Shown here piece after piece: positions 32,677 to 41,170 of a DNA stretch of 64,000 bases. Within the stretch, counting starts at the first letter, position 1. Every line of letters begins with the position of its first letter. A program made the translations under genes and the position numbers. The notes under the pieces are model-generated. The model had not been told where the DNA came from. It worked only from the letters and a program-made list of their open reading frames with translations, and did not search any database. This DNA is from Mycolicibacterium peregrinum (GTDB taxonomy: Bacteria > Actinomycetota > Actinomycetes > Mycobacteriales > Mycobacteriaceae). The DNA is taken from contig NZ_LQPP01000037.1 in the NCBI RefSeq assembly GCF_002102345.1, forward strand, positions 89,340 to 153,339, read 5' to 3'.

Positions 32677-33708
32677 CTACTTGGCGTTGATGAGGCGCGC
32701 GACTCCACGCATCACCGCCCGAGTGGCCTGATGCCGCACCTGATCCAGCGCAGATGGCGCCGGCGGCGCTGCCACCGTACCCAGCCTCGGGAAGAGGGCC
32801 AGCGCGTTGTTGCGGTTGATCGCCTGGTGGCCCACCGCATCCAGCCCGTCGTAGGTGTCCAAACCGGCGGCGAACAACTGGCTGGCGGGAAGCGGGGCGA
32901 ACGGCCAATCGGAACCGAAGGTGATGTGGCCGGGTTTGGCGAATGCGAGCAGGGTGGGTAGCGCGGCGGCACTCGACGACAGCGCGGTGTCGAAGTAGAA
33001 GCTCGCGAAGTCGTCGAGGATGTCGGCTGGGCTGCGGCCGGTCTCCCCCATGATGGCGACCGCCATGCGGTGCGACGCATACGGGACGAATCCACCGGCA
33101 TGGCTCAGGATGAACTTGATGTTCGGGTACCTGCGCCGGATTCCATTGCGCACCAGCAGATAAGCCGCCCTGGTGGTGTCGAGGAGAAAATCCGTCGCGA
33201 ACGGTGGGACACCGGGCACCGTCGGGGCGGGAAGATCGGCCGGATGGATGAAGACCACGGCGGACCGGACGTCGAGCGCGGCCCACAATTCGTCCTGTCC
33301 ATCCTGTCCTAGGTAGGTTCCGGCGTTGTTCGCCAGGAGCACCACTCCATCTGCACCTAGTGTGTCGAGGGCACGGATGGCCTCTGTTGTCGCCGCCTCG
33401 ACGTGCGGCATCGGCAGCGTGGCGAAGAAACCGAACCGGTCCGGATGCGAGGCGAACAGTTCGGCCCCGAAGTCGTTGAGATCGATGGCCAGTGCGGCGG
33501 CATCGGCCTGGTTCGGCAGGAAGGTGGTGCCCGGCGTCGACACCGACAGGATCGTGGTGGCTACCTCGAGCTCAGCCATGGTCTGCAACGAGCCCTCGGG
33601 GCTCCATTCCGGCAACGCACGTCCACCAGCATCATCGATCCCGGCCTTCTGCAACGCCTTTCGATAGCCGGGCGGAATCATGTGGTGGTGGGTATCGATT
33701 CGATTCAT
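32677..33708 (-). CDS. Amidohydrolase, ACMSD/gamma-resorcylate decarboxylase-like
   Basis: 343 residues, ATG with GGAAGG upstream. Metal-dependent TIM-barrel signs: N-terminal IDTHHHMIPP (HxH), FIHPADLP, ILSHAGGFVPY and FGSDWPFAP (catalytic/metal Asp). The subfamily (amidohydrolase 2) includes decarboxylases and hydratases of ring-cleavage products. It is the last gene of the aromatic meta-cleavage operon, where it could process a cleavage product in place of MhpD/E-type enzymes, none of which is encoded here. Confidence 0.85.
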   Translation of the reverse strand: MNRIDTHHHMIPPGYRKALQKAGIDDAGGRALPEWSPEGSLQTMAELEVATTILSVSTPGTTFLPNQADAAALAIDLNDFGAELFASHPDRFGFFATLPMPHVEAATTEAIRALDTLGADGVVLLANNAGTYLGQDGQDELWAALDVRSAVVFIHPADLPAPTVPGVPPFATDFLLDTTRAAYLLVRNGIRRRYPNIKFILSHAGGFVPYASHRMAVAIMGETGRSPADILDDFASFYFDTALSSSAAALPTLLAFAKPGHITFGSDWPFAPLPASQLFAAGLDTYDGLDAVGHQAINRNNALALFPRLGTVAAPPAPSALDQVRHQATRAVMRGVARLINAK

Positions 33709-33720
33709 GATCGTCCTTCC

Positions 33721-34722
33721 CTAGCTGTCGGCAATACCGGCACCGGCCAGCGCCGGGACGCTGTCCTCGGCCCGCAGTAACGAGCGGGCGCCGACCTTGA
33801 ACTGGGCGAGTTTGTCGATGACCGTCTGTCCCTCCGGCGTGTGCCCCCAGATACTGATGCCCCGGTGGGTGGTGGGTTCCCAGGTCGCCTCGTCGACAAC
33901 CAACGGATTCCACCCCACCTCCCATTCAAACCCCGATGGGGTCATCGCGTAATAGGACAGTTCACGGTCGTTGGTGTGCTGCCCGACCCCCAGCGCCATG
34001 CCGAAACCCAGTTCCCTGATCCGTTGGTACGACGCGGTCATGTCGTCGAGGTCGGCCACCTGGATGTTGAGGTGCTGGATACGGGTACGAATCGGGTTGA
34101 TGGGTAGGCGGTTCACCGAGGCGATGGCCACCGAGTGGTGACGCTGATTGACCCGCAGGAACCGGATCTTGACCTTGACGCCGCCGATCGTCTCGTCGAT
34201 GTAGTCGGACAACCGGGCGTCGAACACGGTGTTGTAGTAACCGCGCACCTGCTGTGGCTTCTTCGTGGTGATCGCCACGTGCCCGATGCCGCAGTCACCC
34301 GTCACGAACCCGCCGCGCACCGTCATCTGCAGTGGTGTGACGGCGAGACAAGCTCGGGTGAAGATCTCCTGCGTCAACCCGTTGGGCCCCGGGAACCGCA
34401 CGAGGCGCTCCACCCCGCGCAGAGCGGCTTCTTCTGTGCTTCCCTCGGTGACCGGCACACCGTGGCCGACGACGCGTCCGACGATGTCGTCGAACGTGGT
34501 GTGGTCATCGACCTGCCATCCGAGCGCCGCCACATCCTCGGACGGGCCACGCTGAAGCAGGAAGCGACATTCGTGGTCGTCGAGCCGGAACCGAAGGACA
34601 TCCGGCAGGACGTCGTCGAGGTGCATCCCGACCCCATCGCGCCCGAAACGCCGCCAATCTGCGAACTTCTCGGTCTCGATGACGACGTAGCCGAGGTGGA
34701 CGTTGCCGAACACGCTAGGCAT
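33721..34722 (-). CDS. Type I extradiol dioxygenase (BphC-like)
   Basis: 333 residues made of two vicinal-oxygen-chelate halves. The Fe(II) ligands can be placed in the C-terminal half: H148 (GIGHVAIT), H217 (IQHLNIQV) and E268 (GFEWEVGW). It would cleave a catechol meta to the hydroxyls. The ATG overlaps the stop of the C-C hydrolase gene by 8 bases, and a hydroxylase gene precedes, so the three form the core of a hydroxylation, ring-cleavage and hydrolysis route. This enzyme is not of the MhpB (LigB) type. Confidence 0.9.
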   Translation of the reverse strand: MPSVFGNVHLGYVVIETEKFADWRRFGRDGVGMHLDDVLPDVLRFRLDDHECRFLLQRGPSEDVAALGWQVDDHTTFDDIVGRVVGHGVPVTEGSTEEAALRGVERLVRFPGPNGLTQEIFTRACLAVTPLQMTVRGGFVTGDCGIGHVAITTKKPQQVRGYYNTVFDARLSDYIDETIGGVKVKIRFLRVNQRHHSVAIASVNRLPINPIRTRIQHLNIQVADLDDMTASYQRIRELGFGMALGVGQHTNDRELSYYAMTPSGFEWEVGWNPLVVDEATWEPTTHRGISIWGHTPEGQTVIDKLAQFKVGARSLLRAEDSVPALAGAGIADS

Positions 34723-35590
34723 GAGCGAGCTTCGAATCGGGGCCGAGAAACTCGGTGACGAGTTCGTTGAACAAATCGGCGCGTTCCCACTGCATCCAGT
34801 GGCCGGTGCGCGAGGTCATCACCAATTCGGCATTGGGCATGGCGTTGAGCAGCATCGGGCCGCCGGACGGCCGGTTCACCTTGTCGTCGCGGCCCCACAG
34901 GATCAGGGTGGGTGTCTGCAGCGCCTTCAGCCGGTTGTCGCGAGTGAGATCCATGCGCCACAGCGTGCGCAATGCTTTCGGTCCCGACGGCCGGGTCAGC
35001 GGCGGATCGGCCACCACCTCGGGATCGATGGATGCCCGGTACCGCAGGTCGATCAGATCCTCGGGCACTGAATTGCCCTCGTAAACCAGGTAATTGCGAA
35101 TGAAGGTGCTCAGCTTGTCGCGGCTGGGGCCGTCGCCGGTGTAGTAGGACAGCAGGCTTCCCAGCCCTGCGGTCGGCAGTGCGCGGGTGGTGCCGATTCC
35201 GCCGGGGCCCATCAGTACCAGCTTGTTCACCCGATGTGGGGTGTCCAGTGCCAACCGCAACGCGGCGGCCCCGCCGTAGGAGTTGCCGATCAGATGCGCG
35301 GTCTCGATGTCCAGTTCGTCGAGCAGGTCGCGGATCATGTCGGCGAGATAGCCGAACGGATCGCTCTTGTCGACGCCCTTCGCCGAGCGCCCATAGCCGG
35401 GCATATCGGGCACGATGACCCGGAAATGTACTGCGAGAGCATCGATGTTGCGCGCGTAGTTGGACATCCCGGAGGCGCCCGGTCCCCCACCGTGCAGCAT
35501 CACCACGGCGGGGCCGGTGCCGGCCTCGGCGTAGAAGATCTGCTTGCCAGCGACGGTCACGGTGTGTTCGGCAACCTCGGTGGTGGTCAT
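34715..35590 (-). CDS. Meta-cleavage-product C-C hydrolase (MhpC/BphD/HsaD-like)
   Basis: 291 residues from ATG 35590, which overlaps the monooxygenase stop; the longer frame to 35824 is antisense-like. Alpha/beta-hydrolase motifs: VVMLHGGGPGASGMSNY (oxyanion HGGGPGA, typical of this group), GNSYGGAAA nucleophile, WGRDDKVNR acid, TGHWMQWE histidine. It would hydrolyse the ring-opened 2-hydroxy-6-oxo-dienoate made by the neighbouring dioxygenase. Confidence 0.9.
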   Translation of the reverse strand: MTTTEVAEHTVTVAGKQIFYAEAGTGPAVVMLHGGGPGASGMSNYARNIDALAVHFRVIVPDMPGYGRSAKGVDKSDPFGYLADMIRDLLDELDIETAHLIGNSYGGAAALRLALDTPHRVNKLVLMGPGGIGTTRALPTAGLGSLLSYYTGDGPSRDKLSTFIRNYLVYEGNSVPEDLIDLRYRASIDPEVVADPPLTRPSGPKALRTLWRMDLTRDNRLKALQTPTLILWGRDDKVNRPSGGPMLLNAMPNAELVMTSRTGHWMQWERADLFNELVTEFLGPDSKLAHA

Positions 35591-37176
35591 GCGCGGGCTC
35601 CAGTCTTGGTCGGTGCCGGCCGGTAGCCGGCCGGAGGTGCGGGTAACGGCTGCCCAGATCGGGCTGCGGCATAGATGAATCCGTCGGGGCGCAACACCGC
35701 CGTTGCCGCCTTCTTGCGCCGCAACCAGGTAACGAGCGTTCCACCGAGGTCGTGGACCGCACCGGGCCGCGTCGCGTGTTGCGGTCCGTCGAGCGCGATC
35801 ACGGGCACTCCGAGATCGGTCCATGCCTGTACGCCCACCGGTGCGTCACCGGTGTGGAGCACCACCCATCGTCCGGCGAAGACGTCATCGAGGCGGACCG
35901 TCGCGCCGGTGTCGTCAACAACCCACGGCTGCGGAATCTGCCGGCCGACGGCCGGATTGCCGGTCCGGGCGAACAGACCATCGCGGTATCGCGCGTCCGG
36001 AATCCAATAGCGCTTCTGACCTCCGCGCAACACCCCGGGAAGCTTGGTCAATGCCCGCAGGCTGTGGTTGCGCACGGCAGCGATCAGTCGGTTGCGCTCG
36101 GTGATCACGCGGCCGACGAGACAGGCCCGGCGGGTGACTTCTACGACGTGCGGTTTGCGTTCTGCCTCATAGGAATCCAGCAACGTATCCGGTGCCCGGC
36201 CGGACAGCACCGCGGCGAGCTTCCAGCACAAGTTGGCCGCGTCACGCACCCCGGCCGACATGCCCTGACCGATCCACGGCGGCATGGCGTGCGCAGCGTC
36301 GCCGGCCAGGAAGATGCGCCCGACCCGCCATCGATCGGCAACCCGGACATGGTGGCTATACACCACGGCCCGCAGGATCTCGACATTGTCGCGAGTGATC
36401 CCCTGATCCTCCAACACCTTCCAGATTTCGGTCTCCCTGAGCAGGGTCTGCTCGTCCTCACCGGCCCGTGCCGGGTACTCCCACCGGTGGTGCCCCAGCG
36501 GCGTCGGGCAGTCGACGGTGGGCCGGTCCGGATTGCAGTGAAAACGGAGCCGGTCGTGGGCATCCCATTCTTTGTGCACCTTGGTGTCGATGACGACCCA
36601 TCGTTCGGCATAGGTGCTACCCGAATAGCCGATACCCAACTGTCCACGCGTCGGAGAGGATCCGCCGTCGGCGGCGATCACATAGGAGGCCCGCACCCGC
36701 TTGAACGTGTCGGCGCCAAGGTCGGCCAGCATCAGTTCGACGTGGTCCGATTTGGCCAGCACGCGCAGACATTCGTGTTCGAGCAGCACGTCGACGTTGC
36801 CGAACCGATCCACCCCTTCGCGGAGGACATGGTCGACCGCAGGCTGATAGAGAAACTGCTGGGGCGGGTGGCCCGAACCCCTGGGGGCGATCGTGGTCTC
36901 GATGAAGGGCACCCCGGCGGCGTCGACGAACGCGGCCGGCCGGTCCGGCAACATGTCCTGCTGCAGGCGGTCGGCGAGACCGATGGACTGCCAGATGCGC
37001 AGCACCTCTTCGTCGGTGCTGATGGCCCGGGCCCGGCCGTAGACGTCTGGATCCCGCTCGACGACAAGCACTTTCAATCCTTGCGCACCGAGCAGGTTGG
37101 CTGCGGTGGCGCCGGTCGGGCCATAGCCGACCACCGCCACGTCGTAAGAATCTGCGGTCACAGCGGCATCTCTCAT
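35587..37176 (-). CDS. FAD-dependent aromatic hydroxylase (MhpA-like)
   Basis: 529 residues. Class A flavoprotein monooxygenase: GYGPTG (residues 17-22), IAADGGSSPTRG (DG motif) and GRIFLAGDAAHAMPPWIGQG (GD motif). Length and wording match 3-(3-hydroxyphenyl)propionate hydroxylases, which ortho-hydroxylate a phenol to give a catechol. First gene of the four-gene minus-strand operon 37176-32677; divergent TetR gene across a region with a composite operator. Actual substrate unproven. Confidence 0.9.
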   Translation of the reverse strand: MRDAAVTADSYDVAVVGYGPTGATAANLLGAQGLKVLVVERDPDVYGRARAISTDEEVLRIWQSIGLADRLQQDMLPDRPAAFVDAAGVPFIETTIAPRGSGHPPQQFLYQPAVDHVLREGVDRFGNVDVLLEHECLRVLAKSDHVELMLADLGADTFKRVRASYVIAADGGSSPTRGQLGIGYSGSTYAERWVVIDTKVHKEWDAHDRLRFHCNPDRPTVDCPTPLGHHRWEYPARAGEDEQTLLRETEIWKVLEDQGITRDNVEILRAVVYSHHVRVADRWRVGRIFLAGDAAHAMPPWIGQGMSAGVRDAANLCWKLAAVLSGRAPDTLLDSYEAERKPHVVEVTRRACLVGRVITERNRLIAAVRNHSLRALTKLPGVLRGGQKRYWIPDARYRDGLFARTGNPAVGRQIPQPWVVDDTGATVRLDDVFAGRWVVLHTGDAPVGVQAWTDLGVPVIALDGPQHATRPGAVHDLGGTLVTWLRRKKAATAVLRPDGFIYAAARSGQPLPAPPAGYRPAPTKTGARA

Positions 37177-37193
37177 CGTCGAGGAGTTGTTCT

Positions 37194-37227
37194 GTAGTGA
37201 TCGCTACGGTAGTGTAGCGATCACTAC
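37194..37227. promoter_or_regulatory. Composite operator: 14-base inverted repeat of near-palindromes
   Basis: GTAGTGATCGCTAC (37194-37207) and GTAGCGATCACTAC (37214-37227) are perfect reverse complements separated by GGTAGT. Each arm is itself a near-palindrome (TAG-y-GATC-r-CTA), so two TetR dimers could bind 20 bases apart. It lies between the hydroxylase operon and the divergent TetR gene, close enough to both starts to control both. Confidence 0.75.
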
Positions 37228-37266
37228 GGAGTCAAGAAGTCCAATGATTCACGACGGGAGTGGCAC

Positions 37267-37902
37267 ATGCCCGCTGCAGAACAGCCCAAGTCGCGCCGTC
37301 GCCGACCCGACGGTGAGCAGTCCCGCGAACGAATCCTCGACGCGGCCACCGAGATCGCAGCCGAACGCGGTTACGAGGGCACCAGCATCGCGCTGGTGAG
37401 CAAGAAATGCGGGCTCCCGGCCAGCTCCATCTACTGGCATTTCAAAGACAAGGACGACCTCATCGCCGCAGTGATCGAGCGCAGCTTCGGGACCTGGCTG
37501 GCGGCGTGGCAGGTGCCCGATGACGGTAGCCCCGAAGACCGCGCCGTGGGTTTCGGCGCAAACGTGGCCAAGTCCTTGGTCGAATCGCCCGACTTCATCC
37601 GACTGGGCCTGATGCTCGCCCTGGAGCGCCGCCCCGTCGAGCCACGCGCCAGGGCGATGTTCCTGAAGGCACGCGCACGTGCACACTCCCAACTCGTCGA
37701 CACCATCGAGGACTGGGCTCCAGAGCTGAGTGCCGCGCACGTCCACCAGCTGGCCACCTACGCGATCGCCGGAGCCGACGGCTTGTTCATCGCCAAAGAA
37801 ATCGGTGGTGACTCGGTGGACGTGATCGCGCTGTTCGAGTTGCACGCGCGCAACGTGATCGAGGCGGCCCGTCGCCTGGTCGACGAAGGCGGCCGACCAT
37901 AG
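37267..37902 (+). CDS. TetR-family regulator of the aromatic cluster
   Basis: 211 residues, ATG with GGGAG 6 bases upstream. Basic N-terminus (SRRRRPDGEQSRERIL) and helix-turn-helix TSIALVSKKCGLPASSIYWHF at about residues 38-58 (cited in part). C-terminal domain of the acyl/aromatic-binding kind. Divergent from the MhpA-like operon; the composite palindrome between them is the obvious site for autoregulation and repression. The inducer is probably a phenolic substrate or its ring-cleavage product (inference). Confidence 0.88.
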   Translation: MPAAEQPKSRRRRPDGEQSRERILDAATEIAAERGYEGTSIALVSKKCGLPASSIYWHFKDKDDLIAAVIERSFGTWLAAWQVPDDGSPEDRAVGFGANVAKSLVESPDFIRLGLMLALERRPVEPRARAMFLKARARAHSQLVDTIEDWAPELSAAHVHQLATYAIAGADGLFIAKEIGGDSVDVIALFELHARNVIEAARRLVDEGGRP

Positions 37903-37927
37903 GTCCCGCATCCGTAGTCTGGACCGG

Positions 37928-38827
37928 GTGAGCGTGCGGGGATGGCTGCTGCTGGGCGCCATGAGCCTCATCTGGGGCATTCCGTATCTGTTGATCAAGA
38001 TCGCCGTCGAGGGCGTTTCGGTGCCCGTACTGGTACTGGCCCGCACCGCGGTCGGCGCGGCCGTGCTGTTGCCGCTGGTGATGTCGCGCGCCGCCTGGGC
38101 TCCGGTGCTACGGCACTGGCGGCCCGTACTCGCGTTCGCGTTCTTCGAGATCGTTGCGGCGTGGTTCCTGCTCACCGACGCCGAACGCCACCTGAGCAGT
38201 TCGCTGACCGGCCTGCTGATCGCGACCGCCCCGATCATCGCTGCGGTTTTGGACCGGCTGACCGGTGGAGAACGGTTGAGCGCCAAGCGGATCACCGGCC
38301 TCGGGGTGGGCCTGGCCGGCGTGGCGGTGCTCGCCGGGCCGGGGCTAGCTGGCGGTCACGCCAGCCCGATCGCCGAAGTGCTTTTGGTGGCAACGTGTTA
38401 CGCGATCGCTCCGCTGATCGCCGCCCGGTATCTGGGAGATGTGCCGACACTGCCGTTGACCGCGGCGTGTCTGACGATCGCGGCGCTGATCTACACCACC
38501 CCGGCGATCCTGACCTGGCCCGACGAGATGCCGTCACGGTCAGTGCTCATCGCACTGGCCGCGCTCGCGGTGATCTGCACGGCGCTGGCGTTCGTGGTGT
38601 TCTTCGCGCTGATCCGCGAAGTCGGCGGCGCGCGGGCACTGGTGTTCACCTACGTCAACCCGGCCGTCGCGCTGGCCGCCGGGGTCATCGTGCTGGGCGA
38701 ACCGCTGACCGTCTACAACGTCGCCGGCCTGGGGCTGATCCTCGCCGGATCGATCCTCGCGACCCGTACCCCGCGTGATCCCGACCCACAGATCGAGGCC
38801 GAGGTCAGCCGCGCAGGCCCGCGCTGA
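37928..38827 (+). CDS. EamA/DMT-family membrane transporter
   Basis: 299 residues, GTG start 25 bases after the TetR gene. About ten hydrophobic helices in two five-helix EamA repeats, e.g. LLLGAMSLIWGIPYLLIK at the start and LVFTYVNPAVALAAGVIVLG in the second repeat. Probable inner-membrane exporter of small metabolites. Possibly co-transcribed with the TetR gene, which would tie it to aromatic compounds. Its last 23 bases overlap the convergent ferredoxin reductase gene. Confidence 0.85.
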   Translation: MSVRGWLLLGAMSLIWGIPYLLIKIAVEGVSVPVLVLARTAVGAAVLLPLVMSRAAWAPVLRHWRPVLAFAFFEIVAAWFLLTDAERHLSSSLTGLLIATAPIIAAVLDRLTGGERLSAKRITGLGVGLAGVAVLAGPGLAGGHASPIAEVLLVATCYAIAPLIAARYLGDVPTLPLTAACLTIAALIYTTPAILTWPDEMPSRSVLIALAALAVICTALAFVVFFALIREVGGARALVFTYVNPAVALAAGVIVLGEPLTVYNVAGLGLILAGSILATRTPRDPDPQIEAEVSRAGPR

Positions 38828-40391
38828 GCATCGCCTCCACCGACACGAACTTCACGCGGGGTCGTGCGGCCTGTACACCCCGGTCCCGCTCGGCGACGTC
38901 GATCGCGCGCCATCCCGACCACCCGAGCGGCTCCGCTCCCCGGGCGGCCAACAATGCATCGAGCGACTCACGGTCCTCGACATCACGAGTCAGCAGGCCG
39001 GCATCGAAATCCACCCACAGCTGAGTCACGGTCTGCTCGGCGCACAGCCGGTTCGTGCCGATCACCCCACGAGGTCCGCGTTTGATCCAGCCGGTCACGT
39101 AGGTACCGGGCACGACCCGGCCCAAGTCGCTGGGCACCGTTCCCGAATCCTCGTCGTAGGGCAGCCCGGCGACAGGCAGGCCGCGGTATCCGATCGAGCG
39201 CAGGATCAGCGACGTCTCGATCACTTCGGTACCGCGCCGGTCGCTGCCGATCTCGAGTCCTTCGGCGCGTTCGGCGCCCACGATGGCCGCCGGAGCGACA
39301 CCGAACCTGAAGACCACGCGCCGGTTCCCGGGCGTCGACGTGCGCTGCGCGTATTCACGGGCGATGGCGAGCTTGAACGACGTTTCGACGTCGTCGTGCT
39401 CGTCATCGTCGGGAAGGTCCGCGGGGTCCACGATCACGTCGACGCCGTCGAGGTGCCCCAGGGCCTGAAACTCCCCCGCCGAGAACGCCGCGTGCTCGAT
39501 ACCGCGCCGGGCCAGGATCACCACCTCCCGAATTGCGCTGTCAGCCAGGGCATCCAGCGTGTGCTGTGCGATGTCGGTGGCAGCCAGCGCGTCGCGGTCC
39601 ATCAACAGCACCCGGGCGACATCGAGGGCGACGTTGCCATTGCCGACGATGACCGCCCGCTCGCCGGACAGGTCGAACCGGTGGGCGGCGTGGTCGGGGT
39701 GACCGTTGTACCAGCCGACGAACTCGGCTGCGGCGTGGTGCCCTGTGAGGTCCTCGCCGTCGATGCCCAGTCGCCGGCTCGTGGCCGCGCCCACCGCGTA
39801 GATCACCGCGTGGTGATGGGCCAGGAGTTCGTCGTGGTTGACGGTACGGCCGACCTCCACGTTGAAATGGCTTGCAAACCGTGGGTTGGTGAACGCCCGC
39901 TCGAAGATGTCGACCACCGACTTGGTGTTTTGGTGATCCGGGGCCACCCCCGCGCGAATCAAGCCGAACGGCGTGGGCAGCCGTTCGAACAGGTTGATCT
40001 CCACCCCGTCCACATCGATCAGCTCGGCGGCGGCGTAGCAGGCGGCCGGCCCCGATCCGACGATCGCCACCCGCAACGATCCCGCCTCGACCTGCGCACG
40101 AGATGGTGCTGCCGGCACGGTCACCGGCTCGAGCGGGTGGCGCTCGAAGTAGGCCGCGTTGAGATCCTTGAACCGCTGCAGTTCGCCGGGCAGGTCCTCT
40201 TCGTAGTGGATCGCGCCGACCGGGCACTCCTCGAAGCAGGCCCCACAGTCGATGCACGATTCCGGATCGATGTAGAGCATCTCGGCCGACGCGGAATCCA
40301 GCCCACCCTCGGCCGGGCGGATGCAGTCCACCGGGCACACCGGTACACAACTGGCGTCCTTGCAGCAGTTCTGCGTGATCACGTAAGCCAT
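38805..40391 (-). CDS. fprB: Ferredoxin--ferredoxin-NADP reductase fusion (FprB-like)
   Basis: 528 residues from ATG 40391; the upstream frame lacks conservation. Residues 1-60 form a 7Fe-type ferredoxin: CCKDASCVPVCPVDCI and CIDCGACFEECPVGAI. The rest is an adrenodoxin-reductase-like FAD/NADP flavoprotein with VAIVGSGPAACYAAAELI (cited in part) and VIVGNGNVALDVARVL. It would pass electrons from NADPH to cytochromes P450 or other ferredoxin-dependent enzymes. A palindromic operator at 40426-40437 lies 35 bases upstream, and the divergent TetR gene carries the same site. Confidence 0.9.
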   Translation of the reverse strand: MAYVITQNCCKDASCVPVCPVDCIRPAEGGLDSASAEMLYIDPESCIDCGACFEECPVGAIHYEEDLPGELQRFKDLNAAYFERHPLEPVTVPAAPSRAQVEAGSLRVAIVGSGPAACYAAAELIDVDGVEINLFERLPTPFGLIRAGVAPDHQNTKSVVDIFERAFTNPRFASHFNVEVGRTVNHDELLAHHHAVIYAVGAATSRRLGIDGEDLTGHHAAAEFVGWYNGHPDHAAHRFDLSGERAVIVGNGNVALDVARVLLMDRDALAATDIAQHTLDALADSAIREVVILARRGIEHAAFSAGEFQALGHLDGVDVIVDPADLPDDDEHDDVETSFKLAIAREYAQRTSTPGNRRVVFRFGVAPAAIVGAERAEGLEIGSDRRGTEVIETSLILRSIGYRGLPVAGLPYDEDSGTVPSDLGRVVPGTYVTGWIKRGPRGVIGTNRLCAEQTVTQLWVDFDAGLLTRDVEDRESLDALLAARGAEPLGWSGWRAIDVAERDRGVQAARPRVKFVSVEAMLSAGLRG

Positions 40392-40425
40392 CGGACCTCC
40401 CCTATCAATCTGGGCAGATCGTACT

Positions 40426-40437
40426 GGACACCTGTCC
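40426..40437. promoter_or_regulatory. Palindrome GGACA-CC-TGTCC, TetR operator 1
   Basis: Perfect 5-2-5 dyad located 35 bases upstream of the ferredoxin reductase ATG. The same sequence with a CA spacer recurs at the start of the divergent TetR gene. Two copies of one palindrome in one divergent region strongly suggest a shared repressor site. Confidence 0.65.
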
Positions 40438-40566
40438 GATTTATCGACTCGAAAGCCTCTTCTCCGCGTCGATCGGTGCTCAATCTGCGTGAATGACAAC
40501 CCAGAAAATGCGTAGATACCGGCAGTTTCGCCGAACGATTGCCTTTCGCGGCACGGCTCTATATCT

Positions 40567-40580
40567 TGGACACATGTCCA
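40567..40580. promoter_or_regulatory. Palindrome TGGACA-CA-TGTCCA over the TetR start codon, operator 2
   Basis: Perfect 6-2-6 dyad. The ATG start at 40574 is inside it. TATCTT at 40562-40567 fits a TANNNT -10 element ending 6 bases before the ATG, the geometry of mycobacterial leaderless transcripts, so repressor binding would block the transcription start itself. Confidence 0.6.
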
Positions 40581-41152
40581 GGCCAGAGGTGGCTACCGTC
40601 ACCCGCCTACACGACGCGCAGGGTCAGCGCACCCGCACGCAGCGCCGCGTCTTCGGAGCGGCGACACAACTTCTAGACGCGCACAACGACGTCTCGGTCC
40701 CGGCATTGGCGGCTCGCGCGAAGATGGCACCCGCGGCGCTCTACGCTCATTTCCCGTCCATCGAGGTGGTGTTCGCCGAGCTGTACCTCGACCGGGTGAT
40801 TCAGCTGCCGCTCGACATCGATCCCGCGGCCAGCACCACCAGCCGGGTCACCGAGCAGCTCACCGCTCTCACACTGCTGATGGCCGATGAGCCTCGCCTG
40901 GCGCGGGCCTGCACTCAGGCGCTGATGAGCACCGACGACGAAGTGGTCGACGACGTACGTGGCCGGATCGCCGTTGAGATCACGCGCCGAATCTCCACGG
41001 CATTGGGCGGCGGGGCCTGGCCCGAGGTCCTTGCCACCTTGGAAGCAGTCTTTTGGGGCGCACTGTTGCAGGCACAGTCAGGCGCGATGAGCTACCGGCA
41101 GATGGCCCGCCAGCTCGAGACCATGGTGTCGCTGATCGTCCCCGGGAGCTGA
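40574..41152 (+). CDS. TetR-family regulator beside the ferredoxin reductase
   Basis: 192 residues from ATG 40574; a frame opens at 40493 but the first 27 codons read through promoter and operator sequence. N-terminal QRTRTQRRVFGAATQLLDA and helix-turn-helix VSVPALAARAKMAPAALYAHF (cited in part). The start shows no ribosome site and is probably leaderless. Likely controls itself and the FprB-like gene through the GGACA-N2-TGTCC sites. Confidence 0.8.
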   Translation: MSRPEVATVTRLHDAQGQRTRTQRRVFGAATQLLDAHNDVSVPALAARAKMAPAALYAHFPSIEVVFAELYLDRVIQLPLDIDPAASTTSRVTEQLTALTLLMADEPRLARACTQALMSTDDEVVDDVRGRIAVEITRRISTALGGGAWPEVLATLEAVFWGALLQAQSGAMSYRQMARQLETMVSLIVPGS

Positions 41153-41170
41153 CCCTGCGGCACGCCCACT

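Noticed and set aside
34374..35762. Minus-strand frame of 462 codons overlapping the dioxygenase and hydrolase genes
   Set aside because: It is an out-of-frame reading of the same strand; its Arg- and Ser-rich product lacks any motif, whereas the overlapped genes have complete catalytic residues.
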